A stretch of 63,636 nt of DNA, taken from the NCBI GenBank assembly GCA_030430165.1, contig JAUIGL010000031.1:1-63636 (forward strand), written 5' to 3'. The notes beneath the pieces are model-generated. The model saw nothing but the letters and a program-made list of their open reading frames with translations. It ran no database searches and was not told the DNA's origin. Each line of letters begins with the position of its first letter. The stretch's first letter is position 1. Shown in pieces: positions 32,960 through 41,773 of this stretch. The translations under genes and the position numbers were made by a program. The stretch comes from a bacterium (GTDB lineage Bacteria; Desulfobacterota; Binatia; HRBIN30; CADEER01).

Positions 32960-33130
32960 CCCCATGCCTATGCCTGCGCCCGTGCCTATGCCCGACCGTT
33001 GAGTCCGTTGATCCCAGGAGCTGGGATCTGGGGATGGTTGGCTGCATTGCTTCCGGTCCTCCCCAGCCCGAGCCCGAGCCTCAGCCCCAGCCTACGAGCG
33101 GAGCGAGTACCGTCGGGAGCGAGTACCGTC
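32960..33130. repeat. Cluster of short iterated words
   Basis: Three parts: a hexamer-type run around 32968-32995 (GCCTAT, GCCTGC, GCCCGT, GCCTAT); a perfect stem GATCCCAG-GAG-CTGGGATC near 33010-33028; and CCCGAG hexamers (33063-33080) followed by a 15-bp direct repeat GGAGCGAGTACCGTC at 33100 and 33116. It fills the gap between the two minus-strand genes. Confidence 0.5.
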
Positions 33131-33984
33131 TAAAGATCCCCGCTCTCCAGCATCTCCACCGGGTCGCGCACGTCGACCGCTCCGAGATATCCGCCGCCTC
33201 GCGCCACCGCGTCGTGCGCCGCGAACCCGAGCAGCTCCTGGGACTGGCGGGGGAGGCTGCGCACTACCTCGAGCGGTGTACTGATGTAGTTGTTCTCTTC
33301 GGTGCGCAGCCAACCGAGGACGTAGCTGAGGTGCATTCCGCGTCGCGATCGGTCGCGGGTGGTGTTGGCGCCGCCGCCGTGGACCGTCGATCCCAGGTAG
33401 ACGATTCCGTCCCCGGCATCCATCTCCGCCGGCACCGCCTCTTCTTCGAGCGGCACGCGGTCGAGCGGCCAGCGGTGGCTGCCCGGCACGACGCGGGTGG
33501 CTCCGTTGGCGGCGGTGAAAGGCTCGAGCGCGAGGACGCTCGCCACCTGAACCTCGGGGTGGGGCTTGGGCAGATCGTTCCACACCAACTGATCGCGGTG
33601 CAGCAGTTGCGGCTCGGCGCCCGGTCCGCGGTCGAGCACGTGGCCGACGTTGAGCTGATAGCGCGCGCACGACGGCAGCAGAATCGCGTCGCAGATGGCG
33701 AGCAGCGTCGGATTGCAGAGCACGTCGGTCGCGAAGGTCTGCGACTTGGCGGCGACGCCGGTCACGTGCCGGGTGGTCTTGCCCATGAACCACTCGATCG
33801 CCGGGTTGATGCACGGCCGCGCCAAGGACGATTCGTCGAGCCAGGGGGCGAGCTCCTGGTTGAGCCGCTCCAGCACTTCGGGGGGGAGCAGGCGTCGGAC
33901 GATGACTGCTCCGTCGCGCTCCAGCGCGGCGAGTATCGAGTCCACCGGAGCCGCGGCGTCGAGCCGCTGGATCGCTTGCGTCAT
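33130..33984 (-). CDS. Phytanoyl-CoA dioxygenase (PhyH) family protein 1
   Basis: A 284-residue Fe(II)/2-oxoglutarate dioxygenase-like protein. Iron ligands are the HxD in LLHRDQLVW (about 127) and the distal His in GSTVHGGGANTTRD (about 200), with the Arg of the RxS-type 2-oxoglutarate site following in RRGMHLSYVLGW. VVPGSHRWPLD is the usual jelly-roll strand. Family members hydroxylate acyl-CoAs, quorum signals or natural products in the cytoplasm. It is followed (minus strand) by the repeat cluster. The substrate cannot be told. Confidence 0.87.
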   Translation of the reverse strand: MTQAIQRLDAAAPVDSILAALERDGAVIVRRLLPPEVLERLNQELAPWLDESSLARPCINPAIEWFMGKTTRHVTGVAAKSQTFATDVLCNPTLLAICDAILLPSCARYQLNVGHVLDRGPGAEPQLLHRDQLVWNDLPKPHPEVQVASVLALEPFTAANGATRVVPGSHRWPLDRVPLEEEAVPAEMDAGDGIVYLGSTVHGGGANTTRDRSRRGMHLSYVLGWLRTEENNYISTPLEVVRSLPRQSQELLGFAAHDAVARGGGYLGAVDVRDPVEMLESGDL

Positions 33985-33993
33985 GCGACGGTT

Positions 33994-34848
33994 CTAGCGT
34001 CGTCGATCGCGATCGTGCAACGATGGCGAACCGATGGTCGCGCGCGCGGCCCGTTGCCGCGCGAGCAGAAGCGCCGCGGCACTGACGACGGTCATTGCAC
34101 TGTTCACCCAAAGCAGCTGCGGCCATGGTCCCCAGTAGATGCGGCTCGGGTCGTCGATGCGCAGCGGCTCGAGCAGCGCGCTCGAAGCGCTGAACAGGAA
34201 CAAGAGAGTCAGGGCGAGCTGGCCGTCGTAGCTCTTGCGCGGGCGGAGCCACAACAGGAAGGCGGCGATTCCGGCGCCGCAGGCAGCGAAGTAGAGAGGT
34301 AACGGATGGACCGGCAACGAATGGGTTGCGTCCGCCGCTAGCACGCCGCGTTCCAGGTGCACCGCGTAGACGTAGCTGCTCGACGACAGGGTGACTGCCC
34401 ACGGCAGGTCGCACGGGATTCCGTAGCAGCAGCCGTGCAGAAAGCAGCCGAGTCGCGCGATCGCGATGCCGATACCGACCGCCGGGGCGAGGCTGTCGGC
34501 AAAGCGGGCGAGCGGGAGGTCGAGGCGGCGCAAGACGAGCACCGTTCCCAGGACCGCGCCGAGGATCGCGCCGGGTGCGTGCAGCGAGCCCGAAGAGAAG
34601 CGCAGCAGACTGGCGAGCGGGGAGTGCAGCGAGCTCCAGTTGGCGACGACGAAGTGGAGACGTCCGCCGATCAGCGTAGTCGTAGCGATCGCCAACAGCG
34701 CGGCGACCACCGGCGAGGCGTGTAGGTGCTGGTCGCGGATCACCCAGAAGGCGCCGAGCGCAGCGGCGACCACGGCGGCGAGCCCGACCATCACGTCGTG
34801 GCTCTGCAGGGCGAGGTCGGTGCCGGAAAATTCGATCCGCGGATACAT
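33994..34848 (-). CDS. Lgt-like (prolipoprotein diacylglyceryl transferase family) membrane protein
   Basis: A 284-residue polytopic protein with about seven hydrophobic segments. The start at MYPRIEFSG (34848) matches the usual Lgt N-terminus; an open frame extends 51 codons further but would cross the divergent promoter. The Lgt signature loop here is GIAIARLGCFLHGCCYG instead of GRxGNFxNxExxG, so key Asn/Glu residues are missing. HPLPLYFAACG keeps the HPtqlYE-like element. A paralogue with another lipid or sugar acceptor is likely rather than the housekeeping Lgt. Confidence 0.75.
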   Translation of the reverse strand: MYPRIEFSGTDLALQSHDVMVGLAAVVAAALGAFWVIRDQHLHASPVVAALLAIATTTLIGGRLHFVVANWSSLHSPLASLLRFSSGSLHAPGAILGAVLGTVLVLRRLDLPLARFADSLAPAVGIGIAIARLGCFLHGCCYGIPCDLPWAVTLSSSSYVYAVHLERGVLAADATHSLPVHPLPLYFAACGAGIAAFLLWLRPRKSYDGQLALTLLFLFSASSALLEPLRIDDPSRIYWGPWPQLLWVNSAMTVVSAAALLLARQRAARATIGSPSLHDRDRRR

Positions 34849-34942
34849 GGGCTCGTACAGCTCAGGGGTGTAGCACGCTCGGCCGGTTGTGTCCGGCAGC
34901 GCTCCCCGCTGCGTGTCTTGCAGGGTGGCGTTGGCACCCTCG

Positions 34943-34963
34943 GATCGAGTAATACTCGGGATC
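34943..34963. promoter_or_regulatory. Dyad in the divergent lgt-like/DUF488 promoter region
   Basis: CGAGTA-A-TACTCG (34946-34958) is a perfect 13-bp dyad inside a longer GGATC...GATCC inverted repeat, 10 bp before the ATG at 34968. It could be an operator or a leader hairpin covering the ribosome site. Confidence 0.4.
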
Positions 34964-34967
34964 CAGG

Positions 34968-35357
34968 ATGGGAGTGCGAATCGTTCGTCTGGGATCTGCA
35001 CGAGCGCCGGGGGAGGGCCTGCGCATCGGAACGGTGCGGCGTCCGCCGCGCGGCGTGCGCAAGGCGGAGCTCGCCGCGCGCGACTTCTATGACGTATGGT
35101 TCCCCAACCTGTCGCCGAGCGAAGCGCTCCTCAAGTCGGTGTTTCCGATCGACGACGATCGCGCCTGGCGAGTCTTTGCGAGGAAGTTTGCCGCCGAGAT
35201 GAAGCAGCCCGATGCCAAGCGGGATCTCGACCTGCTGGCCGCGCTCTCGCATCAGACCAGCTTTTCGATCGGATGCTACTGCGCCGACGAAGCGCGTTGC
35301 CACCGATCGCTGCTGCGCGAGATGCTGGAAGAGCGTGGCGCTGCCTTGGTCGAGTAG
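34968..35357 (+). CDS. DUF488-family protein (YeaO-like)
   Basis: A 129-residue protein. The family core is GTVRRPPRGVRKAELAARDFYDVWFPNLSPSE (read in pieces) plus the C-terminal SIGCYCADEARCHRSLLREML, with three Cys in CYCADEARC. DUF488 proteins are small cytoplasmic proteins of unknown function, sometimes linked to DNA or nucleotide metabolism. The ATG at 34968 directly follows the dyad. The gene stands alone on the plus strand, divergent from the Lgt-like gene. Confidence 0.85.
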   Translation: MGVRIVRLGSARAPGEGLRIGTVRRPPRGVRKAELAARDFYDVWFPNLSPSEALLKSVFPIDDDRAWRVFARKFAAEMKQPDAKRDLDLLAALSHQTSFSIGCYCADEARCHRSLLREMLEERGAALVE

Positions 35358-35368
35358 GGAAGGCGGGG

Positions 35369-35405
35369 CGACGAGCGAGCGCTAGCGAGGCTCCGCTTTT
35401 TTCGA
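35369..35405. repeat. Short GAGCG-CTAGCGAGGCTCCG repeat with T-run
   Basis: GAGCGCTAGCGAGGCTCCG followed by CTTTTTTCG, after the DUF488 stop. Near-identical words occur at 4577-4602 and 61678-61701, always intergenic. With the T-run this copy may terminate the DUF488 transcript. Confidence 0.5.
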
Positions 35406-35465
35406 AGCTCTCCCGCCAAGCCGTCCGAGCTTGTCAATTGCTAGTCGTTCTGACTATGCAAGGGG

Positions 35466-36923
35466 ATGCGGTCGACGATACCAAGCAAGCTCACTAGACG
35501 ATCCTTCCTGCGCGCTTCGGCGCTCACCGGCGCCGGCTTGGTGCTGCCCAGCGGCTTTCTCGCCGGTTGCGGTGACGACGACGGCGGTCAGGCGGCGATC
35601 CCGCTCGAAGTCGACCCGAGCATCCCGTGGTGGATGCAGAACAACTTCGACGGGGTCTTCGAGGAGCGCAGCGAGAGCAATCTGGCGGTGCGTGGCTCGA
35701 TCCCCTCGTCGCTCGACGGTCTGTACGTTCGCAACGGTTCGAACCCGCAATCGGGGGTCAACACGCACTGGTTCCTCGGCGACGGTATGCTGCACGGAGT
35801 TCGGCTGCGCGACGGCCAGGCCCTCTGGTACCGCAACCGCTACACGCAGACGCCGCTCTACGTCGAAGGTCTCGAGCCGGACGAAGCGATTCCGCTCGGC
35901 CCCAACAACAACAGCAACGTGAGCCCGGTCTACCACGCCGGGCGCCTGCTGACCTCGGGGGAGGTCGGCTTCCCGTTCGAGATCGACCCGTCGGATATGT
36001 CGACGATCGGCCCCCAGGACTTCGGCGGCAATCTCGAGACTTCGTTCACCGCGCATCCGAAAATCGATCCGGTCACCGGGCACATGCACGCCTTCGGCTA
36101 TCTCTTTGGCCCGCCCTTCGTGACCTACTACGTCATCGATGCCAACGGCGATTGGATCCACTCGCAGGTGCTCGACGCGCGCGGTCCGACGATGATGCAC
36201 TCGTTCGCGATCACCGACCGCGAGGCGATCTTCTGGGAGCTGCCGGTGACCTTCCAGCCGGATCTGTTCGATAGCGGGTTCCCGTACGGTTGGGACGCGA
36301 GCTTCGGCGCGCGCATCGGCGTGTTGCCGCTAGGCGGGTCGGTCGAGGACATGCGCTGGGTCGAGATCGAACCCTGCTACGTGTTCCACGAGCTCAACGC
36401 GTATCGCGATGGCGACGAGATCGTCATCGACGTGATGCGATACGACCGTATGATGGACGGCGAGCGATTCGGCTCGATCGATCCGATGTTCACCCGCTGG
36501 CGCGTCGACACCAGCGGCGAATCCCTCGGCTTCCGCGACGAGCTCCTCGACGATCGCCCGATGGAGTTTCCGGTCCACGACCGCCGGTTCACTGGGCGTC
36601 GCAACCGCTACGGTTGGTTCACGACGACGCGCGACCACCCGGACACGATCGACTTCCAGGGCGTGGCGATGCGCGACCAGGAGACGGGCGCGATGTCCGA
36701 GTGGGATCCGGGCGCCAACCGCCAAGCCGGTGAAGCCTTCTTCGTGCCGGAAGGTGACGCCGAGGGCGAGGGATGGTTGCTGACCTTCGTCTACGACCGC
36801 GCCACCGACACGACCGACCTGGCCATCCTCGACGCGATGAACGTACGCAAGGGGCCGGTCGCCGAGATCCGCATGCCGCAGCGCGTGCCCTTCGGCTTCC
36901 ACGGAGTCTGGATCCCCGCCTGA
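35466..36923 (+). CDS. Carotenoid cleavage oxygenase (RPE65/CCD family), Tat-exported lipoprotein
   Basis: A 485-residue protein. The N-terminus has a twin-arginine motif (TRRSFLRAS) followed by a lipobox-like LAGC at about 38, so it is probably exported folded and lipid-anchored. The seven-bladed propeller shows the four iron His: AHPKID, MMHSFAIT, CYVFHELN and GFHGVWIP near the C-terminus. Family enzymes cleave C=C bonds of carotenoids, stilbenes or lignin-derived compounds with O2. Periplasmic or surface location is unusual for the family and favours a phenylpropanoid or environmental substrate (inference). Confidence 0.9.
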   Translation: MRSTIPSKLTRRSFLRASALTGAGLVLPSGFLAGCGDDDGGQAAIPLEVDPSIPWWMQNNFDGVFEERSESNLAVRGSIPSSLDGLYVRNGSNPQSGVNTHWFLGDGMLHGVRLRDGQALWYRNRYTQTPLYVEGLEPDEAIPLGPNNNSNVSPVYHAGRLLTSGEVGFPFEIDPSDMSTIGPQDFGGNLETSFTAHPKIDPVTGHMHAFGYLFGPPFVTYYVIDANGDWIHSQVLDARGPTMMHSFAITDREAIFWELPVTFQPDLFDSGFPYGWDASFGARIGVLPLGGSVEDMRWVEIEPCYVFHELNAYRDGDEIVIDVMRYDRMMDGERFGSIDPMFTRWRVDTSGESLGFRDELLDDRPMEFPVHDRRFTGRRNRYGWFTTTRDHPDTIDFQGVAMRDQETGAMSEWDPGANRQAGEAFFVPEGDAEGEGWLLTFVYDRATDTTDLAILDAMNVRKGPVAEIRMPQRVPFGFHGVWIPA

Positions 36924-37005
36924 TCTCCGACAAGTAGGCACGCCAAGTGCGGGCAAACAATTTTTGTTTGCCCGGGGCCCCGATTTCGTCGTACTCTCCC
37001 ACGTC

Positions 37006-39879
37006 ATGATGATCGGCCACGGCGACGGCTCGAGGACGGCTTGCACTGCGTGGCGCGCGCGAGCGCGGACACTCATGTTGGGCTTGGTTCTGTTCGGCGT
37101 GTTCAGCGCACCTGTTGAGGCGCAGCCGGCGTTCACGGCCTTCGACAGTGGCCCCGTGCGGCCGCTGGCCCTGTCGCCCGACGGCGCGCGACTGTACGCC
37201 GTCAACATCTCGGACAATCGGTTGGAGATCCTGGCGACCGATCAAGACACCCTGGCGGTCGTCGCCTCGGTTCCGGTCGGCCTCGAGCCGGTTGCCGTGG
37301 CGGTGCGCGATGCCGGCGAGGTCTGGGTCGTCAACCACCTCTCCGACAGCATCAGTATCGTCGACGTCGCCGCGACCCCGCCGCGGGTAGTGCGTACCCT
37401 TTGGGTCGGCGACGAGCCGCGCGACATCGTCTTTGCCGGACCCAACCGCTCGCGCGCCTTCGTCACGACCGCGCACCGGGGCCAGAACGCGCCCTTCGAT
37501 CCACAGCTGGCGACGCCGGGTGTCGGCCGTTCCGATGTCTGGGTCTTCGATGCCGACCAGCTCGGCGACGATGCCGGCGGCGAGCCGCTCGCGGTCGTCA
37601 CATCGTTCGGCGACACCCCGCGCGCGCTCGCGGTCAGTCCGGACGCGAGCGTCGTTTACGCCGCGGTGTTCCACTCGGGAAACCAGACGACCGTTCTCAA
37701 CGAGGAGGTCGTCTGCAACGGTGGCGAGACCGCCACCTGTTCGGTCGAGGGAATTCCCGCACCCGGCGGCCTGCCGGGCCCGCGCCGGAGTGCTGCGGGT
37801 GTGCTGCAACCCGAGGTCGGTCTGATCGTCAAGCTCAACCGCGACAGCGGCAAGTGGGAGGACACCCTGGGCCGCGACTGGAGCCCGTTCGTTCGCTTCG
37901 ACCTGCCCGACTACGACGTCTTCGCGATCGACGCGATGGCCGACCCGCCGGTCGAGATCGACCAGTACCCGCACGTCGGCACGATCCTGTACAACATGGT
38001 GACCAACCCGGTGACGGGTGTGCTCTACGTCAGCAATACCGAGGCGCGGAACGAGATCCGCTTCGAGGGGCCGGGCATCACCGGAGGCTCGACGGTGCGC
38101 AGCCGCCTGCACCTGGCGCGCATCTCGGTCGTCGACCCGGAGTCCGGCGCGGTAACCGCACACCACCTCAATCCGCACATCGATTACTCGGAGGTCCCGA
38201 GTCCAGCCGGAGTCGAAGAGAAGAGCCTGGCGACGCCCCTCGAGATGGTCATCGACCGCGACGGCACGACGCTCTATGTAGCGGCCTTCGGCTCCGGCGC
38301 GATCGGCGTCATCGACGTCGCCGAGCTGGAGAGCGGTACCCGGGTGCCGGACGCTGCGGACCGGATCGAGCTGACCGGGGGCGGACCCGGCGGCTTGGTT
38401 CTCGACGGCGACCGGCTGTTCGTGCTGACCCGCTTCGACAACGCGGTCAGCGAGGTCGACGTCAGGGCGCGCACCGAGGTGCGGCGGGTCGTCCTGCACA
38501 ATCCCGAGCCCGCTGCGATCGTCGACGGTCGGCCGTTCCTCTACGACGCGCGCGTCGGCTCGAGCAACGGCGAGGCGTCGTGCTCGTCCTGCCACGTATT
38601 CGGTGACGTCGACGACCTCGGCTGGGACCTCGGCGACCCCGACGGAGAGGTCGTCTCGGTCGGCGGTGTCCGTTTCCATCCCATGAAAGGGCCGATGACG
38701 GTGCAGACCCTGCGCGGCCTCGCCGGTCACGGCTCGATGCACTGGCGCGGCGAGCGCAACGGCGCGGTCGTGCCGGGCGGCGATCGCTTCGACGAGCGCG
38801 CGGCGTTCTCGCAGTTCAACGGCGCCTTCGTCAACCTGCTCGGCCGCGCCGACGAGCTGAGCGAGGCGGAGATGGAGACCTACACCGACTTCGTTCTCAG
38901 CCTGCTCCCGCCACCCAATCCGGTGCGCGCGCTCGACGACTCACTGAGCCCGATCGAGGAGGAGGGGCGCCGCCAGTACTTCAGCACTTCGATCACCTGC
39001 TCCGCTTGCCACCGGCTCGAGATCGAGCGCGGCTTGTTCGGCACCAACGGGACGCAGTCGATCGCGCTCGAGACCCAGGAGTTCAAGACGCCGCAGCTGC
39101 GCAACATGTACCAGCGCGTCGGCATGTTCGGCACCCCGGCGATCGGTATGTTCGGCGGCCGCAGCAACACGGAGCACATGGGCGACCAGATCCGCGGCTT
39201 CGGCTACATCCACGACGGCAGCGTCGATACGCTCTTCCGATTCCTCAGCGCGAGCATCTTCGGCCTGGGCGAGCAGAGCCGGCGCGAGATCGAGGCGTTC
39301 CTCTTCGCCTTCGACTCGAACCTCAAGCCGGTGGTCGGGCAGCAGGTCACCCTCGGTGCTTCCGAAGGAGCCGTGGCGCGTGCCGAGTTGCTGCGCGACC
39401 GGGCCGAGGTCGGCGATTGCGAGCTGGTCGTGCACGGACTGGTCGGCGAAGAAGAGCGCGGCTTCTGGTATCGCGGCTCGTCGCGGACCTTCGTTGCCGA
39501 CCGCACCGCCGAGCCCGAGCGCACTCTCGCCCAACTGATGGCTGCCGCCGGCGACGAACCGCTCACCTTCACCTGTGTGCCGCCCGGTTCGGGCGAACGC
39601 ATCGGCATCGACCGCGACGGCGACGGGCTTCGCGATCGCGACGAGATCGACGACGGCAGCGACCCGGCCGACCCTTCGAGTCCCGGCCCGCTTTGCGCCG
39701 GCGACTGTGACGGCGACGGCCTGGTCTCGATCAACGAGCTGATCAGCGGCGTCAACATCGCGCTGACCGGTGGTGAGACCGCGCTCTGTCCCGCCATGGA
39801 CGGAGACGGCAATCAGCGGATCGCGATCAACGAGCTGATCGCAGCCGTGCAGAATGCTTTGACCCCCTGTGGCGGGTAG
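37006..39879 (+). CDS. Secreted YVTN-propeller / dihaem cytochrome c protein with dockerin-like C-terminus
   Basis: A 957-residue protein. A signal region includes LGLVLFGVFSAPVEAQ, so ATG 37075 is a possible shorter start. Residues about 45-510 are YVTN-like propeller repeats (LSPDGARLYAVN, VSPDASVVYAAV, RDGTTLYVAAFGSGAIGVID). Two c-type haem sites follow: CSSCH at 526-530 and CSACH at 665-669, with distal Met candidates (MKGPM). This layout resembles dihaem peroxidase/MauG-like or electron-carrier proteins on propellers. A dockerin-like double EF-hand ends it (GDCDGDGLVSINELI, GDGNQRIAINELIAAV). It is probably extracytoplasmic; reaction unknown. Confidence 0.85.
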   Translation: MMIGHGDGSRTACTAWRARARTLMLGLVLFGVFSAPVEAQPAFTAFDSGPVRPLALSPDGARLYAVNISDNRLEILATDQDTLAVVASVPVGLEPVAVAVRDAGEVWVVNHLSDSISIVDVAATPPRVVRTLWVGDEPRDIVFAGPNRSRAFVTTAHRGQNAPFDPQLATPGVGRSDVWVFDADQLGDDAGGEPLAVVTSFGDTPRALAVSPDASVVYAAVFHSGNQTTVLNEEVVCNGGETATCSVEGIPAPGGLPGPRRSAAGVLQPEVGLIVKLNRDSGKWEDTLGRDWSPFVRFDLPDYDVFAIDAMADPPVEIDQYPHVGTILYNMVTNPVTGVLYVSNTEARNEIRFEGPGITGGSTVRSRLHLARISVVDPESGAVTAHHLNPHIDYSEVPSPAGVEEKSLATPLEMVIDRDGTTLYVAAFGSGAIGVIDVAELESGTRVPDAADRIELTGGGPGGLVLDGDRLFVLTRFDNAVSEVDVRARTEVRRVVLHNPEPAAIVDGRPFLYDARVGSSNGEASCSSCHVFGDVDDLGWDLGDPDGEVVSVGGVRFHPMKGPMTVQTLRGLAGHGSMHWRGERNGAVVPGGDRFDERAAFSQFNGAFVNLLGRADELSEAEMETYTDFVLSLLPPPNPVRALDDSLSPIEEEGRRQYFSTSITCSACHRLEIERGLFGTNGTQSIALETQEFKTPQLRNMYQRVGMFGTPAIGMFGGRSNTEHMGDQIRGFGYIHDGSVDTLFRFLSASIFGLGEQSRREIEAFLFAFDSNLKPVVGQQVTLGASEGAVARAELLRDRAEVGDCELVVHGLVGEEERGFWYRGSSRTFVADRTAEPERTLAQLMAAAGDEPLTFTCVPPGSGERIGIDRDGDGLRDRDEIDDGSDPADPSSPGPLCAGDCDGDGLVSINELISGVNIALTGGETALCPAMDGDGNQRIAINELIAAVQNALTPCGG

Positions 39880-39956
39880 GGGCCGGGGCCGCCGATGAGG
39901 TACTCGGCGCCGATCGTGGCAGATGGCTCAGAGCCGGCGAGCGCGGAGCGCCGCGG

Positions 39957-40367
39957 ATGAGAGCGATCTACCACATCGCGGTCGAGGGGGACCTGCGGCG
40001 CTGCAGTCGAGACGGGCGTTACGAGCCCGACAGCTTGGGCTCCGAGGGGTTCGTGCACTGTGCCGATGAGGCGGTGTTGCTGCTGGTGGCGAACGACTAC
40101 TACGGCGACGCAGCGGGACGGGTCCTGGTGCTGAAGCTGGATCCATCGCAGCTGACGTGCGACCTCGAGTGGGAGGCGCCGGCGCCGCTGGCGGGGGGAG
40201 GCACGGCGCACCTGGCGGCGAGCGCGACCTTTCCTCATGTCTACGGTCCGATCGATCTCCGCGCGGTCGCCGCCGTAGGTGAGCTGGCGCGGGGCGCGGA
40301 TGGACGGTTCGCTTGGCCGGCGCGCTGGCTCGAGGGGGCCGAGCTGCGCGCCTTTCTCAGTAGATGA
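39957..40367 (+). CDS. DUF952-family protein
   Basis: A 136-residue protein with the family hallmarks IYHIA at the start, then YEPDSLGSEGFVHCAD (conserved SLxxEGFxHCS), VLKLDPSQL, and the HVYGPIDL strand near the end. Function is unknown across the family; structures suggest a small glutathione-S-transferase-like or ADP-ribosyltransferase-like fold. Its 3' end overlaps the convergent CoA-transferase by 11 bp. Confidence 0.87.
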   Translation: MRAIYHIAVEGDLRRCSRDGRYEPDSLGSEGFVHCADEAVLLLVANDYYGDAAGRVLVLKLDPSQLTCDLEWEAPAPLAGGGTAHLAASATFPHVYGPIDLRAVAAVGELARGADGRFAWPARWLEGAELRAFLSR

Positions 40368-41577
40368 TTTCGTCCGCGACCAACTGGTCGTAGCGGTCGT
40401 CGGCGATGCCGAGCAGGTTCTTGAAGACGTGCTCGTTGTCGCGTCCCATCACCGGACCCGGCTCGACGGCGGCTTCGGTGCGGCTGGTCTTCACGTAGGC
40501 GCCGTAGATCGTTTCCTTGAAGCCGAGCGGGTGGGTGACCTCGACGTAGGTGCCGCGCGCCTTGTAGTGCGGGTCGTTGAGCAGGTCGGCGACGTTGAGG
40601 ACCGGTGCCGCGGCGACGCCGGCTTTCTGTAGCGTCTCACTGAGCTCCCGGTCGTCGTGCTGCGCCGTCCACTCGGCAATCTTTTCGTGCACCGCGGCGA
40701 CGTTGGCGACTCGACCGGCGACGTCGGCGAGCTGCCCGTCCTCTGTCCAGGCAGGGTTGCCCATCGCCGACTTCAGCGCGCTCCACTCTTCGTCGGTGAG
40801 TACCGCGATCGAGATCCAGCGGTCGTCGCCGCTGCACGGAAATACCCCGTGCGGCGCGGCTGCGCCGAGCGGGTGGCGATTGCCCTTGGGCGCGGCGTTG
40901 CGGCGGTTCATCGCGTAGTCCATGAAGGCGGGCCCGACCATGTGCATGATCGCTTCCTGCTGCGAGTAGTCGATGTGCTGCCCCTCGCCGGTGCGGTCGC
41001 GATGGCGCAGCGCCGCGATCACCGGGAAGGCGCCGAGGATGCCGTTGTAGGGATCGGAGTAGGCGTTCTCGACCGGCACCGGCGGACCGTCGGCATAGCC
41101 GGTGAGGCTGTCGAGGCCGGTCAGGCTGGTCAGGCTGAGTCCGTAGGTGCGCACGCCCTTGAGCGGACCGTCGAGGCCGGCGGCCGGCATCGAGAACATG
41201 ATGATGTCGGGCCGTACCCCGCGCAGCGCCTCGTAGCCGCAGCCGAGCTGCTCCATTACGCCCGGGCCGAAATTCTCGACGACGACGTCGCACTCGGCGA
41301 CCAGGTCGCGCGCCAACTGCTGCGCCTCGGGTTTCTTGAGGTTGAGGGTGACGCTGCCGTTGCCGGCCCAGCAGGCGTGGTTGGAGAGCGACCGGTCGGG
41401 GCCAGGCACGCCCTCGCCGAACGGTGGCAAGGTGCGGGTCAGGTCGATGCGCGCCTTCGACTCGATCTTGTAGACCTCGGCGCCGAGGAAGGCGAGCGTC
41501 TGCCCGGTAACCGGCCCGGCCCAGACCCAGCCGAAGTTGGCTACGCGGATGCCTTTTAGGGGGAGGTTCTTTGCCAT
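40357..41577 (-). CDS. Family III CoA-transferase (CaiB/BaiF) 4
   Basis: A 406-residue family III protein: LKGIRVANFGWVWAGPVTGQTLAFLGAEVYKIES, SVTLNLKKPEAQ, MFSMPAAGLDGPLKGVRTYG, and TGEGQHIDYSQQEA about residue 200. The residue aligned with the nucleophilic Asp is Glu. It is the downstream member of a minus-strand pair with the next CoA-transferase. A GCAGAT-type iterated-word hairpin separates them, so they may be separate transcripts. Cytoplasmic acyl-CoA metabolism; substrate unknown. Confidence 0.88.
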   Translation of the reverse strand: MAKNLPLKGIRVANFGWVWAGPVTGQTLAFLGAEVYKIESKARIDLTRTLPPFGEGVPGPDRSLSNHACWAGNGSVTLNLKKPEAQQLARDLVAECDVVVENFGPGVMEQLGCGYEALRGVRPDIIMFSMPAAGLDGPLKGVRTYGLSLTSLTGLDSLTGYADGPPVPVENAYSDPYNGILGAFPVIAALRHRDRTGEGQHIDYSQQEAIMHMVGPAFMDYAMNRRNAAPKGNRHPLGAAAPHGVFPCSGDDRWISIAVLTDEEWSALKSAMGNPAWTEDGQLADVAGRVANVAAVHEKIAEWTAQHDDRELSETLQKAGVAAAPVLNVADLLNDPHYKARGTYVEVTHPLGFKETIYGAYVKTSRTEAAVEPGPVMGRDNEHVFKNLLGIADDRYDQLVADEIIY

Positions 41578-41601
41578 GGGTTTTTGCTCTCTGAAAGAAT
41601 T

Positions 41602-41746
41602 TAGCCGCAGATGAACGCAGATCTACGCAGATGATGGCCGTTCGTGCCGTCGCCTGCGACAAGAAGCTTCGCGGCGTCGCTGCAAGCGCCCGTCTCGTTT
41701 CTTACTGAATTCAAATCAGCGTTCATCAGCGTCCATCTGCGGCTAG
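41602..41746. repeat. GCAGAT iterated-word hairpin
   Basis: The left arm is AGCCGCAGATGAACGCAGAT with a further word; the right arm repeats GTTCATCAGCGTCCATCTGC and GGCT. It is homologous to 21434. It fills the gap between the two minus-strand CoA-transferase genes and could end the upstream transcript. Confidence 0.7.
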
Positions 41747-41773
41747 TCTTTTTCTCCGAAACCCAGCCGACAT

